A stretch of 64,000 bases of DNA from Marchantia polymorpha subsp. ruderalis (GCA_037833965.1 AP031351.1:17434501-17498500); one strand, 5' to 3'; numbered from the stretch's first letter, positions 24,140-36,420 are shown. Program-made: numbers and translations. Notes: generated by a model not told the origin, from the sequence alone.

Positions 24140-25627
24140 GGAATGTTAAAACGACCACACAAACTATCATATCATCTCCGGTCTCAATATGAGACCGGAG
24201 ATGGCATTTCTCAAGGGTAGAATTGTGTCTCTTTGAGATCAGACGGGACAGTGTGTGCTCTCAACAATCTCAGTTTCTGGTGACATTTCACAATCGTGGA
24301 AGTGACTTTGAGACGAGAAGGCACATTGTGCTGAACTATTGTTTGTAAGCAGTAATCTTTGCAGTAGTCACATAGAGTAGTTATTAATCATTGTTCTTGA
24401 ATTGTGTTTCTGGAATCATGTTTTATTGAATTTTTTTTAAATATATATTTCAACATTCATTTTAACATTCACATGTGTATATATGTAAATAAATGTTGAT
24501 CTAAGTCTACAAGAATAAAATGTATCATAATAGGTTTCTAAATAGCACCTTGTTTTCACGTTACATGAAACGAGTGACAAATATACACTTATGACTCAAT
24601 TTCTGTTCAATGTTCTAAAGCATTAAGAAGTTCATCTATGTGAGGAGAAATTTTGTCATTTTGTTAAACATGTACGAGACATGTTGTCATTTAGGTGATA
24701 CATCTCCAAGAAAATTCGGTTGTTGTCTCATATTCATATGAGACATGACATATGACATGTTTGACAAGAAAGAGTCAAGAGAGATAGACACTCACAATAG
24801 TATAAGTCTCTCTTAAAATGCACACAATGAGTCAAACTATTTCTCACTCCGCCACGAGTTAAATACAAGACTGTAAATAAGATAAGAAAATTGCATGAAC
24901 ATTCTATCTTCATCTCACACAAGCTATTTCCACACACTCATTAAGCAAGAATGTCAAGTAAAAGTCTCCTCAATCCTCACATCTAAATGGATGAAATCCT
25001 ATGTATAAAGTATCAAGTAAAACTTTTTCACTTAAGATCTTCACGCTCCAAAAGTAGGATTCATTCATCCAAATCTAAATGAATTATTTTTCATGTATAA
25101 GTTGCGGCCACCAACACCACATACTGTGTCAGTTTATAATCTTGGATGATCATTTGAAATGTTAGATGGAGTTTAAAGTACATTTGAAATATATAAATAA
25201 ATATTCAATTTAATTTGTAATTACAATTTTATGGTTTGCAAGTGTTTGATTATCAAACTGAAAATGTGAACATAATATGACAAAATTGTTATAAAAAAAT
25301 ATTTTATTTTTATTGCAATGATATAAAATTCAAAATCAATAACAACGAATTTATTAATTAATGCAAAAACTGATTAAAATTCTTTTTGTTACAATCAAAT
25401 CTAAAAAATATATGTATATTTTATATTTTTAATATTTTTACAATAATTTCAATTCCTAAATATTTTAAAATCTGATTGATAGAATTAAAGGAATGTATAT
25501 TGCTAAAAATTTGGGTTAAAAAATTAATTCAATGGATGGATAAATAAATTTGAATTTTTTATGGATTTTGACTATCCACAAAGTTGAAAAATGTGTTTAT
25601 TTATTTTTCCTATGAATTTATTCACAT
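23637..25627. other. BRM 3' flank and AT-rich spacer
   Basis: The BRM 3' UTR must start here. It contains an (AT)16 microsatellite at 24105-24136 and a 14-bp perfect hairpin at 24173-24203 (arms catctccggtctca / tgagaccggagatg, loop ata). The remainder is AT-rich with no gene recognised. Confidence 0.6.
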
Positions 25628-25632
25628 CTTGC

Positions 25633-25877
25633 TGTTGACGTTAACTCCGGTTAAGGAGTAACCTCAAGTTATAGCTATATATAGCTAAGTGTGTCGCTGG
25701 CTTTGGGTATAAATATACCCCCAAAGCCAAGTCTTCGATCAGGAGCTAAAGTATTGTGTATTCCCTTGTCAGCAAATCTTCTCGCATGTTTCAGCCGTGG
25801 ACGTAGCTCTTGAGGGTGAACTACATTATTTGAGTGTATCGTAAAATTTGTACTCAGTTTTAGGTTTTACGTTAAGA
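25633..25877 (+). mobile_element. Solo LTR of the Ty1/copia family E, plus orientation
   Basis: 245 bp beginning tgttgacgttaactccgg and ending gttaaga, homologous to both LTRs of element E but inverted relative to them. A perfect 5-bp target-site duplication cttgc flanks it (25628-25632 and 25878-25882). With no internal region, it is a solo LTR left by LTR-LTR recombination. Confidence 0.88.
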
Positions 25878-26258
25878 CTTGCCAGATTGGGAAAAAATTG
25901 GCAATTTGTGTTATTAATATATGCTGAAAAAATTACATGTATCTTGTAAGCTAATGTGATTTTTTAAAAATTAAAATTAAATTTTATTCATTTTATTTAC
26001 TTGAACATCATTCTGAAGTATTTTTAGTAAACCAAAACCTACAAACGTATAAAATAATTCAAAATTTTTGTAATAATGAAGAAAAAATGTAATGTTTTTT
26101 CTATTTATTTTCATGTTATGTTATTTTTATTTTATGTTACTATGTTAGTAGTGATTTTCAAAAATAAAGGTATCAATAAATATTAAAATTAGCTCTTGGA
26201 AAAGCATGTTTAAATTAAATTGTTTGATGCGCATTTCTAAACTATTTTCAAATATTTG
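25878..26258. other. AT-rich spacer between copia LTRs
   Basis: Very AT-rich, with no gene or repeat recognised apart from the flanking TSDs (cttgc on the left, atttg on the right). Confidence 0.6.
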
Positions 26259-26508
26259 TCTTAAAGTAAAACCAAGAGTCATTCAAGCCAAGTACGAATC
26301 ACACGAGAGCCTCATGTAACGAGAGCCTCATATAACGTTGTTCACCCTCAATGATTACATCCACGGCTAAAACATGCGAGAAGGTTTACTAACAAGTGAA
26401 TACAGAATACATCTTAAGTAGAAGCCTAGGAGTTATATTTATATCCAAAGCCAGCGACACACCTAGCTATAACTTGAGATTACTCTTTAACCGGAGTTAA
26501 CCTCAACA
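26259..26508 (-). repeat. Element E 3' LTR
   Basis: 250 bp, homologous to 55431-55675 and, inverted, to 25633-25877. On the minus strand it runs tgttgaggttaactccgg ... ctttaaga and contains tataaata-like sequence. A purine-rich PPT (aagggatagat, minus strand) adjoins it at 26509-26519. Confidence 0.88.
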
Positions 26509-27058
26509 ATCTATCCCTTAACTCATGTTAAGGAAATAATTATCTTTGTAACCTGTAATATTACTCAGCGGGAAATTCTAAACATAAACCTAACAGAAAG
26601 CCTCTCTTTACATGAAAGTTAACTAGAACTAGACCGTAGCCATAACATGATAGAGTAATAACATAAAGAGGTAAGTAGGAAACTTGCTTGCATAGAGGGT
26701 TCAGAAATCTCGTAGACCCCAGGAGTAATTATATAGTCTACTCCTGGAGAAGTTCTAGACAATAACTTAATACAAGTTCCCTCTCTACATAAGAGTTAAC
26801 TAAACCGTAGCCATCACAGTATAGAGTAAATATATAAAGATATAACTAAAGTTACTATGCTAACAAATTCTACATGTCCTTCCCATGCAAAACCTGCATG
26901 CTAGCACAATGTCGTCTAAAATTCTCCAAAGAAATAACTTTAATTAAAGCATCAGCAGGATTGAGTTTACCGTCGATCTTGACTATCATTTGATCAAACA
27001 TTGCTTATTTGATAAAATGATACCTGATGTTGATGTGCTTCACTCTGCTATCCATGAC
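26509..27058 (-). other. Element E 3' untranslated region
   Basis: Non-coding stretch between the RNase H domain and the 3' LTR. It holds an imperfect direct repeat of about 75 bp around ctctctttacatgaaagtta and ctctctacataagagttaac, each followed by accgtagccat and tagagtaa. No gene was seen. Confidence 0.6.
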
Positions 27059-28287
27059 CTAGTTCACAGCCAAATGTAAAGCATTCTCGCTATCACAATG
27101 AAGATTAACAACGCTCTGCTTCAATCCCATTTCCATGATAAGTCTCTCCAACCAAATAGTTTCCTTTGTTGCTTCTGCTGCTGCCACATATTTAGCTTCC
27201 GTGTTGATTGAGCTACGCATTTCTGCAAGGTAGACCTCCAACTAAAACTTCCACCGCCAAGTGTAAACACATATCCTGTTGTAGTATTTTTTTATCTAGA
27301 TCTTGTCCATAGTCAACATCAACGTAATTTAACAAGGATTTGGCATTGTTTAATATACCATCAAACAGTTTGCCATAATCCAAAGTTCTCTTCAAATATC
27401 TCATAATCCATTTCACTGCTTCCGAGTGAACTTTCCCTGTATTTGACATGTATCTACTCATCTTGTCCATTGCAAAAGTAATGTATGGCCTAGTGCAGAC
27501 CATCAAATACATGAGGTTGCTTACAACTTGTTCATTGAGAATACATTCTTTCCTTCTCTAAAGCATCGGTAGAACATTGAGCTGCGGAGAGTTTGAAATG
27601 TGCTGCCAAAGGAATCCATACTCCTTTGAAATCGACCATGTTGAACTTGTCAAGTATACGAACATACTTGTCTTGACTCAACCATAGCCTATTTTGTTCA
27701 TGATCCCTATGAATCTCTATGCTTAATATAAATGCAAATTTCAACTTATTCTTGCATTCATCAACATCAGATTAGTTTTTTGCCAGGATGAGCATGTCGT
27801 TAACGTGAAAGAAAAAAATGATTAAATTGAACGTCTCATCATTTATCTTCTTCATGTAGATAAAAGAATCATACACGCTCCATAAAAAACCTTGTGACTT
27901 CATGAACTCATCAAATTGCGTGTTCCAATGCCTAGGAGCTTGCTTCAATCCATACAATGATTTCAACAATCTACAAACCTCTCCAACCTCTCTTTATCTT
28001 TGACCTCAAAATCAACATGTTGTCTCATGTAGATCTCCTACTCTAAATATCCATAGGCTGTAATCACATCCATCTGATCAATAACAAGATCAAAGATCAG
28101 AGCAAGTACACATACCATACGAATAATGGCATATTTAGCTACATGTGAGAAAACTTCGTTGTAGTCCACGCCATTCTCTTGGTTGAAACATCTAGCCACA
28201 ATTCTAGCTTTGAAAATTTTTGCCTTGTCTTCACCTGGATTGTCTTTCAACTTGTACACCCATTTGGAGTCAATCAGCGTTTGATCC
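27059..28287 (-). pseudogene. Element E copia RT/RNase H, 3' part
   Basis: Fragments in several frames match copia reverse transcriptase and RNase H: KWVYKLKDN, KARIVARCFNQENGVDYNE, DQMDVITAYGYLE, LYGLKQAPRHWN, a VNDMLIL box where YVDDML is expected, TRPYITFAMDKMSRYM, and the RNase H end with STEAEY-like NTEAKYVAAAEATKETIW. Stops and frame changes separate them. The catalytic YVDD being VND, together with the frameshifts, marks it as dead. The rest of the RT is at 51679-51840, beyond element B. Confidence 0.88.
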
Positions 28288-28556
28288 TGTCATGACTCGA
28301 GACGTTGGGTCGATTTGAGTTGAGACACGTTGAGTTTGAGTTGGAGTCGGGGAACGTTGGGCCGCGGCAGACGGTCGAGGAGCGTTGGATGGAGTCGACA
28401 CCTTCCAGGGATATATTCGAGGCGAACTCGAAGAACTGTCAGTTCTTCGAGTTGAGCCTTTCGCGTCGGGGTTTGTTCCCTTAACTTCGACTCTGATTCT
28501 ACCTGCGAGTAGTGAGTTTGGCTCGACTTTTTGTACAGTTTGTGTTTTGACACTCA
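28288..28556 (+). repeat. Element B left partial LTR (last two-thirds)
   Basis: 269 bp matching 51276-51561 of the full LTR except for scattered substitutions and a 17-bp indel. The first 111 bp of the LTR are missing here, and copia sequence abuts directly. It contains a TATA-like atatat at 28411-28416 and a palindromic pair actcgaagaactg / cagttcttcgagt. Confidence 0.85.
28411..28416 (+). promoter_or_regulatory. Probable TATA box of element B
   Basis: atatat lies 29 bp upstream of 28440, the C that would be the first base of a transcript complementary to the primer-binding site. The same spacing is kept in the other LTR (51416 and 51445). The transcription start is inferred. Confidence 0.5.
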
Positions 28557-28560
28557 TTTT

Positions 28561-28573
28561 ACTCGAAGAACTG
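28561..28573 (+). other. Element B self-priming primer-binding site
   Basis: actcgaagaactg begins four bases after the LTR end and is a perfect 13-base reverse complement of cagttcttcgagt at 28440-28452, the predicted transcript 5' end. In Tf1/sushi-type elements the mRNA 5' end anneals to such a site and is cleaved to prime minus-strand synthesis. No TGG-starting tRNA-type site is present. Confidence 0.6.
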
Positions 28574-31510
28574 CTACACATTGAATACGCGCGGTGCTGG
28601 AGAGATGAGCCGAGAGGAGAGGAGAGAAATGTGAGAAGTGTTTAGGGAGTGCTTCTCTTTATCGGCTGTGAAGTAGAACTGATAGTCCATACAGAAGTTG
28701 TCGAGTTGCTGCCCATGCTTGCCCAAGTCTAACAACTTCTCAAACTGGGGACCGCGGATGGGAAGATCTCTGAGGCCACGGACAATGGCCTAGATGGTCT
28801 TAATGCTGATGTAGTCGGCACGGGTTTGTTTCTTGAGGCGCGCGACGAATTCTCCGAGCTCAGTCTGACGTTCGTTAGATGTGTCTGTCCCATCCTTGAT
28901 CATGTCGAGGATCCACTTTCTCTTGTCTTGATCCATGTGGGGGTCGTATGTTTATACTGCCGCGGAATGTACCAAAAGGAAGTCAGTCTAGGCTTGGTTA
29001 TGCGTAGTAGCAGGTGCATGCCCCGCAAAGCTTGCATCATTCTTTCATTGGGCAAGAAAACTTGCATAACAGCACTCAGCGGCCGAGAGAGCTCGTTTGA
29101 CAGCAGAATTACAAATGATTGCTAGGGACTGTTGAAATTCCAATTGCAGCAGTCCTGTAAGAAAGTCGTGAATTTCTGTGAAGAGTTTCTTGTCGAAGCT
29201 TTTCTGTTGCGGATGGAGCATATCCAATTGCAAAGCAGATAGGGAGAGAGTGAGAGGAAGATTGGAGGACTGACTGCGGACTCTACAAGCATTTTCTTTG
29301 TTCTCTTCTCTTGACTGTCAGCGACGAACAAAGCCAAACGGGTTCAGATGTCTGATCTATGAAAGAGTTGGGAGCTTCAGAGTGTCAGTGATGCCCATGT
29401 CTGGATGCTTGGAAGGTGAAGTTGGACTGCGTGTGTCAGAGGTTACTTGAGGTGCAGTATCTGCGTTGTGAAGAAGAAAAGGTGGACGTTTATGTTTTGA
29501 GTATGCGTTCGTGATATCGAGCTCCGGCAGACGATTCCAGCTCTCTACCTGCAGAATTGCAGCGGCTTTTATCAACCATTAGAAAACTGGATGAATGTTC
29601 TCAGACAATGGTTTCTCAGTTGCTGGATCAGACAAAGACGTCTTGAAACTGCCAGATTCGAACCTCCATACTTGCTGCAGAAAAATATTAATCTTTCAGC
29701 TCTTCTGAAATTCGACATAAGGCAGATATCTGAGTATGAACCCAAGAGGAGTGTGTCTTGTGATTTTGAGGCAATAAAAGCAATGATGAAAAGAGAGTTG
29801 AATAAAGAAATCATTACTCTATGTTCCGCTTTCTCTTCTAGCTGCTATCATCAGGGATCTAGAATCGGGACATTCTCCCTTTGAACCAATCCTATGAGCA
29901 GTTTGTGGTAAGAGCGAACAGCGATCGCCTTGGATAAGGAAGATGGAAAGTGAAGACTTCGGAAGGGAACGAAGGTGTGAATTGAATCGAGAGATGAAAT
30001 GAGAGAAAGCCAGGTCTACGACATCGTTACGGACCAGTGTACTTTGTAGTTGACTGTTGTTCGAAGGAGTCAAGTTGGAAGCTTTGACCACGACAATAGG
30101 GCCTCCAGAAGGGAAGCTTGGCCACGAAGGATCTGCATCGAGAGACGATGTCACACTCTAGTAATGACCTGTTGTAGAGAGCTTGTTAAGGAAGCTTGAT
30201 ACTTTAACGTTTTTGTTTTCTGTTCCAGAACATATTCACTCGACTGTCACTCCAAGGCAGATTAATTTTTGTAATGGTTAGATTTACACTCTGAGAATGT
30301 CACAAATGTGCTATTGTAACCTACCATAGTGTTTCTACAGTAGAAGTAGCTACATATTGAATTCAAGTAAGCATTATTAAATCTGATGCAAATTGCCTAG
30401 TGGGACTGAAAGTCGAAGAGAAAAATCTGGTGGCTTTATAACGCGTCTGTTTTTAGTAGGTTATTTCCTCAGGCCTTTGTGGGTAGTAGTGGTAGAAGAA
30501 ATCAATTCGCTAGAGTGGGAGAGAAGTACAATTGTTAGCGATGGTTTTATCATCCTTTGTATAAGGAAGTTTGTGAGTGTGCACATGTTTGATCACTGAA
30601 AAACAAAGAAGAAAAAAAAAATTTGAAGAAAAGAAGAAGAAAAGAAGAGAAAAAAATAATATATTTTTCTGCAGAGATTGAGAATTTGCACTCAGTCTCA
30701 TTTATTACGATTTTTCAGTTGTGAAAATAATGGTTTTATCATTATTATTTTTGTCTATGTGGGATACTTAGGGTAGATAGGTTTTTCGTATTTGTTATAT
30801 TCCTTGCCCCTAGTTGGAGCGTGAAGTGGAGGTATGAGGTGAAGTACGGGACAGCTCGGCGTGGAGGTCAATTTTTTTTGCGACGGGATGAGCGAGATAG
30901 CGTTGCAGGCGCGAGAGGTGGAAGATGATAGGAGGCGATGGAGCTCGACTCGGGATCGCTATGCGAGGCGACTTCCCGTGTGTTGTGTTGTTTTGTTCTG
31001 TGTTTCATTTCGGCTGGAGAGTCGTTGCTAGCTGTTTGCCTGTGTTTGGATCCTATCCTGTCTGGCTTCTTGATGCGTGCCCATGTCTGGGTTGACGTTG
31101 ATTTCCGGAGTAGTTTTACTCCAGTGTGCTATCGATGGTGTGGCTGGATTTGATCACCAGAGCCTATCTTTGTTTCTCTCATAGTGAGACTGGAATGATG
31201 ACCAGTGGACTGTGAGAGTCTTCTTGCGGTGATGACAGGTTAGGTTGCCCATACCCATAGTCAGTAGGGCTAGAGCAGGTTAGTGCAAGGACGAGGGCAG
31301 GTGGAGTTGTGGCAGTGGTGCCGGTTGGTGAGTTAGTCATCACAGAGGAGTTTGGTGGTTCCGTTGAGGACCGTAGAGGATTTACGCGGAGTGGATTGAG
31401 GTATCGGCTACCTCATCCTAACATAGCAGTGGTTGGAGGCGCAGGGTGTGGTAGATTGCGGATCTTTAGTGGTGACATCGTCTAGTGTCTCAGACTCGTT
31501 GACAGGGAAC
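28574..31510. other. Element B 5' leader with antisense coding-like segment
   Basis: About 2.9 kb between primer site and gag, unusually long. On the minus strand between about 30154 and 28600 several frames look protein-like. The best runs from MDQDKRKWILDMIKDG through ELGEFVARLKKQTRADY and, after one stop, RDLPIRGPQFEKLLDLG to FCMDYQFYFTADKEK (about 28936-28640). Others are at 29045-29233, 29357-29575 and 29819-30154. I recognise no family. It could be a captured host-gene fragment or an antisense accessory gene. An A-rich tract lies at 30600-30660; 30750-31400 appears non-coding. Confidence 0.45.
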
Positions 31511-32541
31511 ATGGACGGTATGTACGGGGCCATGAAGGGCCCACGACGGTTCTCTGGTGTAGTGGGCACCATTGAGTTGGATGATTTCATCTAGGAGTTT
31601 GACACATGGTGCGATATGCAATTCTTGCGTTATCCCACGTTGTTTACACCCTTCTTTGCATGGAAGGGGTTGTTTCAGCATCTGGAGGGGCCTCCCATGG
31701 ATGACTACCATGAGTTTGGGAGAGAGTATGCTGTGGAGATTGACGCATGGAGGCGTCATTGGTCTCCAAACTATATGTCGATCACCCAGGGTGGTGTTGG
31801 TTCCAGTGGAGGTGCGAGTGGTAGCATCACCGATGGTACTAGTGGAGCAGGTACCAGCAGCGGTGCTGTTGGCGTTGCCAGCACAAGTAGGGAGACTACT
31901 GGCTTACCGTCGTTCAGCCTCATTCCTGAGTTCTTCAAGAGGTTGAGGAAGAACTATCAGGGGGTGAGGACGGAGAAGTTGAGGAGTTTCCAGGAGTTTG
32001 AGCGGAAGACTGGTGAGAGTCTTCGGGAGGCATACACTCGGATGCGGCGGTTGATCTCAGTTACTCACGGTGTAACTGAGGCACAAGCGGTCCAATATTG
32101 GTACAGGATACTGGACAGAGATCTACGGCGGAGGGTTCGGGATGCTACCCTCTTGAGCGATGCGTCACCGACATTGGCCTATGTGTTTGCTCTTTCTGAG
32201 AAGATTGAGCTTAACATAGTGGAGGAGAGAGTGGTGACTTCTTCATTCGCTAGAGACGCAACCACTACTTGTCGTGTCCCGCAGAGCACGGCACAGTCTA
32301 GATCCTTTGGTAGTGATAGTGGTGGGGGTCGCGGAGCGCAGACACGACACCAGTGCCAGGGGCACGTGTACCAGTGCCGTCGTTTGCGTAGCAAGGACCA
32401 GCATGTTGGACATGTGGAGGGGATCATATGCGGAGAGATTGTACTCAAGAGGCCGGAGGTCGGAGTTCACAGGCCAGACCCCAGTTAGCACAGGTGGTGT
32501 GTGACCACTGTGGTCGAGTAGGTCATACACGAGATAGGTGT
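31511..32541 (+). pseudogene. Element B gag with CCHC zinc knuckle
   Basis: The frame from the ATG at 31511 gives a Ty3/gypsy-like Gag: KGPRRFSGV, an in-frame TAG at 31591, then LRYPTLFTPFFAWKGLFQHL and a capsid-like helical core with FQEFERKTGESLREAYTRMR. After about 32260 the frame shifts. The nucleocapsid knuckle CDHCGRVGHTRDRC (C-x2-C-x4-H-x4-C) lies at 32500-32541 in another frame, followed by an RGG-type tail. Two frame changes and a stop make it a pseudogene. Confidence 0.8.
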
Positions 32542-32754
32542 TTTGACCTTCATCCAGAGTTGACATCTGGTGGTAGAGGTCGTGGTGGTGATGCTTCTCG
32601 AGGCCGAGGTGGCCGTGCTGGTAGAGGTGCCCGTGTAGTTGGACGTCATGTAGCGAGTGCTACTTCGTCCACAGAGAGCGCGATGGCTGCTCGAATTTTT
32701 ACCAACAGAGGCAGAGCGAGTCTCAAGTGGTCGGTTAGTATGTGGTCTTAGCAC

Positions 32755-33037
32755 TCTATCACCATTAGTTACTACACCTATCGTATGGGAGTATTCCCCA
32801 GAGGGTGTTTGTTTGCTGGATCTTTTTGGAGGGATCAGCACGGATTTGGCTGTAGTGTTGCAGTAAGGTATTCTTGTACGTAGATACTTGTACGTGGAGA
32901 AGGACGAGACTGCACGTCGGGTTTCTTCACAACATGTTACACAGTTGATGCAACGTTTTCATTTGTTGTTGCCGCGATCAGCTGTTCGAGGATACCAGAA
33001 GGCGTTGCCTTCAGACATTTCATTGTTGGGGGCGCCA
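32755..33037 (+). pseudogene. Element B C5-cytosine DNA methyltransferase, N-terminal part
   Basis: Carries cytosine-methyltransferase motif I (LLDLFGGISTDLA, 32813-32851), the SAM-binding loop, and motif II (YVEKDETARRV, 32891-32923). One in-frame TAA at 32864-32866 interrupts it. The frame reads up to the insertion of element C at 33038 and resumes at 39064 without change of phase after one copy of the 5-bp duplication cgcca. It lies directly after the RGG-rich nucleocapsid tail. The enzyme would transfer a methyl group from SAM to cytosine C5, presumably on element DNA. Confidence 0.87.
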
Positions 33038-33444
33038 TGTAACACTAGGGTTTAGAGAGAGCTCACTCGAAGATAGAAACGTAAACTCTAAAGATGAGAG
33101 ATACCAACAATGGTTCTCCTCTCCCTTATATAGCTCTCACCAACAAGTACAAGGAGATAAGATCTAATCCCCACCATCCATCCCACTCCTAGTGGATAGA
33201 TGACGTGGCGGATAACCCTAAAAAGCACACGGATTGCTGACGTGACGCACCCAACTAACACACTCAATCCTTACCTACAAGCACACGGATTGCTGACGTG
33301 GCATTGTCAACTAACACATCCACTGTGTACCTACCAAGTGCGCGGATCGCTGACGTGGCAACTATAACTAGTGCACATTAAAGTATCTACATCAATATTT
33401 AAAGTAACCTCTACTTTAGTTCTAACTAACTAAAGATGGTTACA
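33038..33444 (-). repeat. Element C 3' LTR
   Basis: 407 bp, tgtaacactagggttt ... gatggttaca on the plus strand. It retains a TATA motif (minus strand gctatataaggg) that the other LTR has lost. Several gctgacgtggc-type repeats lie in the middle. The PPT aaaaggagggaggtt (minus strand) adjoins it at 33445-33459. Confidence 0.92.
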
Positions 33445-33476
33445 AACCTCCCTCCTTTTAAGATGCAACGTCCTCG

Positions 33477-33655
33477 TTGCATAGACGTTCAAACTCATGA
33501 ACTATCAAAGGTGCATTTGCTAAATTTTTAGCTGGTTCCCAAGTTGATTCATACGATGGATAGCCTTTCCATTGAATCAAATACTCTACTTTGGGATATT
33601 TATGACCTCAAATACGTTTCTTGAGTATCTTTTCTACTTCAAACTCCTCATGATC
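33477..33655 (-). pseudogene. Element C chromodomain
   Basis: Translation gives FEVEKILKKRI, a stop, then VEYLIQWKGYPSYESTWEP and KNLANAPLIVHEFERL, the classical chromodomain of chromoviruses that binds methylated histone H3. It follows the integrase after a frame change. Confidence 0.88.
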
Positions 33656-35009
33656 TGCTATCAAGGTTAGAAGAGGAGGTGATGCTGGTTGGTTGGTTGG
33701 TGAATTGTTTTGGTCGTGGTACATGTTTTCGCAATCGTGACACATGAAGTACTGGATGTATTTTCATATGTGACGGAAGTTCCAACTTGTATGACACTTC
33801 ACCAACACGCTTCAAAACCAAAAATGGACCAATGAACCGAGGGTTCAACTTTGGTGTTCCTACAAGAGACAAATTCGTTGTAGATAACCAAACATGATCT
33901 CCAACCTCAAAAACCACTTCTCTACGATGAGCATCGGCATGCTGCTTTTGCCGATTTTGAGCTATCACCAACTTTTCCTTGGCCTGATGTAGGCCTCGGT
34001 GAATATGCTCCACAAATTCGTTCACTGCAGCAACTTTGGTCAAAAACTCCTCTCCTTTGGGAAGTCTCATCAAACTTGAAGCAGTTATAGTATGAGCTCC
34101 ATACATAAGAAAAAATGGAGACACTTTTGTGGATGCATTAACAGAATTGTTATATGCAAATTCCACAAGTGGCAAAAGGTTATACCACTCTTCTTGCTCT
34201 TCTAATGTGAATGCTCGTAGCATATCCTCTAGGGTTCTATTTGCCCTCTCAGTTTGTCCATCAGTTTGAGGGTGATAGGCTGTTGACATTGCTAGTTTTA
34301 TTCTAAAAAAACAAAACAAAGTTTTCCAAAATAAACTAGTGAAGTGAGTACCTCTATTCGTGATTAACACTTTGCTTAAGCCATGATTCACAAAAACTGC
34401 ATCTAGATACAATTGAGCTAGTTGTGGAGCTGTAACTGTTTTTGTGGTTGGCCTGATGTGAATCATCTTGCTCAATTTGTCCACAAAAACCACCACTGAA
34501 TCATGTCATAACGAAGTCCTTGGTAACTCACATACAAGATCCATGGTGACATGTTCCCACCGTTGTTCGGGAATAGGAAGAGGCTGTAATAAACCCGCTG
34601 GTTTTTGATTACTTGCCTTGTTTTATTGACAAGCAACACAACTTCGAACATAAAACTCCACATCCTCACGTATTTTGGGCCAATAGTACACTCGTTGTAT
34701 ACTCTCCACGGTTTTCTCCACTCCCACATGACCTGCAATGGCTGTATCATGACTTTCTGCCAAAATCATTGTGCGCAAATCGTGATCTTGTGGAATCCAT
34801 ATACGCTGATTGTAAAACGCCAAACTTGGAGATTTCTCGGCCTTTCCAGTTTGTAGTGCCAGAGTGATCTCTTCATCCTCCTTTGTGGCTTGTGACATCT
34901 TGCTCCACCAATCCGCCTGAATTTTCACTTTTGCAACATGATTCAAACAAGGCATGCATGTGAGAGCATCTGCAAGTTGCTTCTTTCCCTCCACGTACAC
35001 AATCTTCAT
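33648..35009 (-). pseudogene. Element C integrase
   Basis: 34623-35009 holds the end of RNase H and the H2C2 zinc-binding module (ESHDTAIAGHVGVEKT ... CVACQ). 33648-34496 holds the catalytic core (VVFVDKLSKMIHIRPTTKT, HPQTDGQTERANRTLEDML) and the GPFLVLKRVGEVSYKLELP C-terminal module. The second catalytic Asp is replaced by Asn in LITNRGTHF. A stop separates the two frames. Confidence 0.88.
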
Positions 35010-36420
35010 GTTGAAGCGTTGATGACACTCTGCCCATCGAATTTGTCATTTGGACAGATCCTTCTGAGTTTCCAAATAAACCAAGGGTTTATGATCAGTC
35101 TTCATCACAAACTCCTTATCACCCAAGTAATGCTTCCAATGTTTGGTTGCCAACACAATGGCTAACTCCTACCGTTCTGTCGTGTGATAATTTTGTTCCG
35201 CCGCCACCAACTTTTGAGAATAGAAAGCAACTGGATGCCATCCATCCTCCCATTCTTGTTGAAGTATGCCACCTACTGTTGTACCTGATGCGTCGGTGGC
35301 CAACTTGATAATACGGTTAGGATCATATCACTTGAGAATAGATGCGTGTAACAAAGCATCTTTCAATGCTTGAAAAGCTAACTCTTGAGTTGTTCCTCAT
35401 CTCCATTTTTGACCTTTCCCTTACATGGAAGTCAAGGCCTGAGCTAGGCGAGCAAAACCTTTCACAAATCTACGATAGAATCCAGTGAGCCCTAGAAAAC
35501 TCTTCAATTGAGTTTGATCCTCAGGTGCTATCCATTTTTGAATGGCATCTATCTTCGCACTCATTATTTGAATTCCTGTAGCTGTAACTCTATGACCCAA
35601 GTAATCTACTTCTGACTTGCCAAATTCACATTTTGAAGCTTTGGCATACAATTGATTGTCTCTTAAAACTTGAAGTACCTCTCGTAAATGACTTCAAAGT
35701 TTTGATCACACACCAATCACTCAAAGTTTTGCTATACACCAATATATCATCTAGAAAAACAATGACAGATTTATCTAGATAAGGGCGAAAGATATCGTTC
35801 ATCAATCCCATGAATGTAGCTGGTGCATTAGTGAGACCAAAAGGCATCACTAGATACTCAAAGTGTTCATACCTAGTACGAAAAGTTGTCTTGTGAACAT
35901 CTTCATCTGCAATTCGAATTTGATTGTAGCCGCTTCTCAAATCTAGCTTGGTGAAGTACTTCGCTCCTTGAAGTTGATCAAATAAATCATCCATACGAGG
36001 TAATGGATATTTGTTTTTCACCGTTTGCTGATTCAACCCGCGATAATCAATACATAGTCTCATGGATCCATCCTTCTTCTTCACAAAGAGTACTGGAGCT
36101 CCATAAGGTGAAACACTTGGTTGAATTAATCCCTTGCTCAACATCTCCTCCACTTGAGCTTTGCATTCTTCCAATTCGTTTGGAGCCAAACGATATGGAG
36201 CTTTGCAAGTTGGTGTACTTCCAGGTATCACCTCAATCTTGTGATCTACTCGCCTCTTTGGTGGTAATCCTGCAGGTAGATCATCTGGAAAAACATCTTT
36301 ATACTCCATAAAAATGTAGTTCAAGGACTCCGGCATGCATGGTTTGTCCGTGGACCCAATATCTCTGATAAGTCCAAATAAACATACATCATCTCTAGAA
36401 ATGGATGCTATACCCATCAC
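35010..36420 (-). pseudogene. Element C reverse transcriptase and RNase H
   Basis: RT motifs are well kept at 36420-35690 ([64 protein letters not shown]). The frame changes before [19 protein letters not shown] (35651-35421). RNase H is broken by stops. Confidence 0.9.

Noticed and set aside
28600-30160. Antisense segment as an Ulp1-like protease
   Set aside because: One phrase (NDVVDLAFSHF) faintly recalls Ulp1, but no catalytic His-Asp-Cys arrangement could be found.
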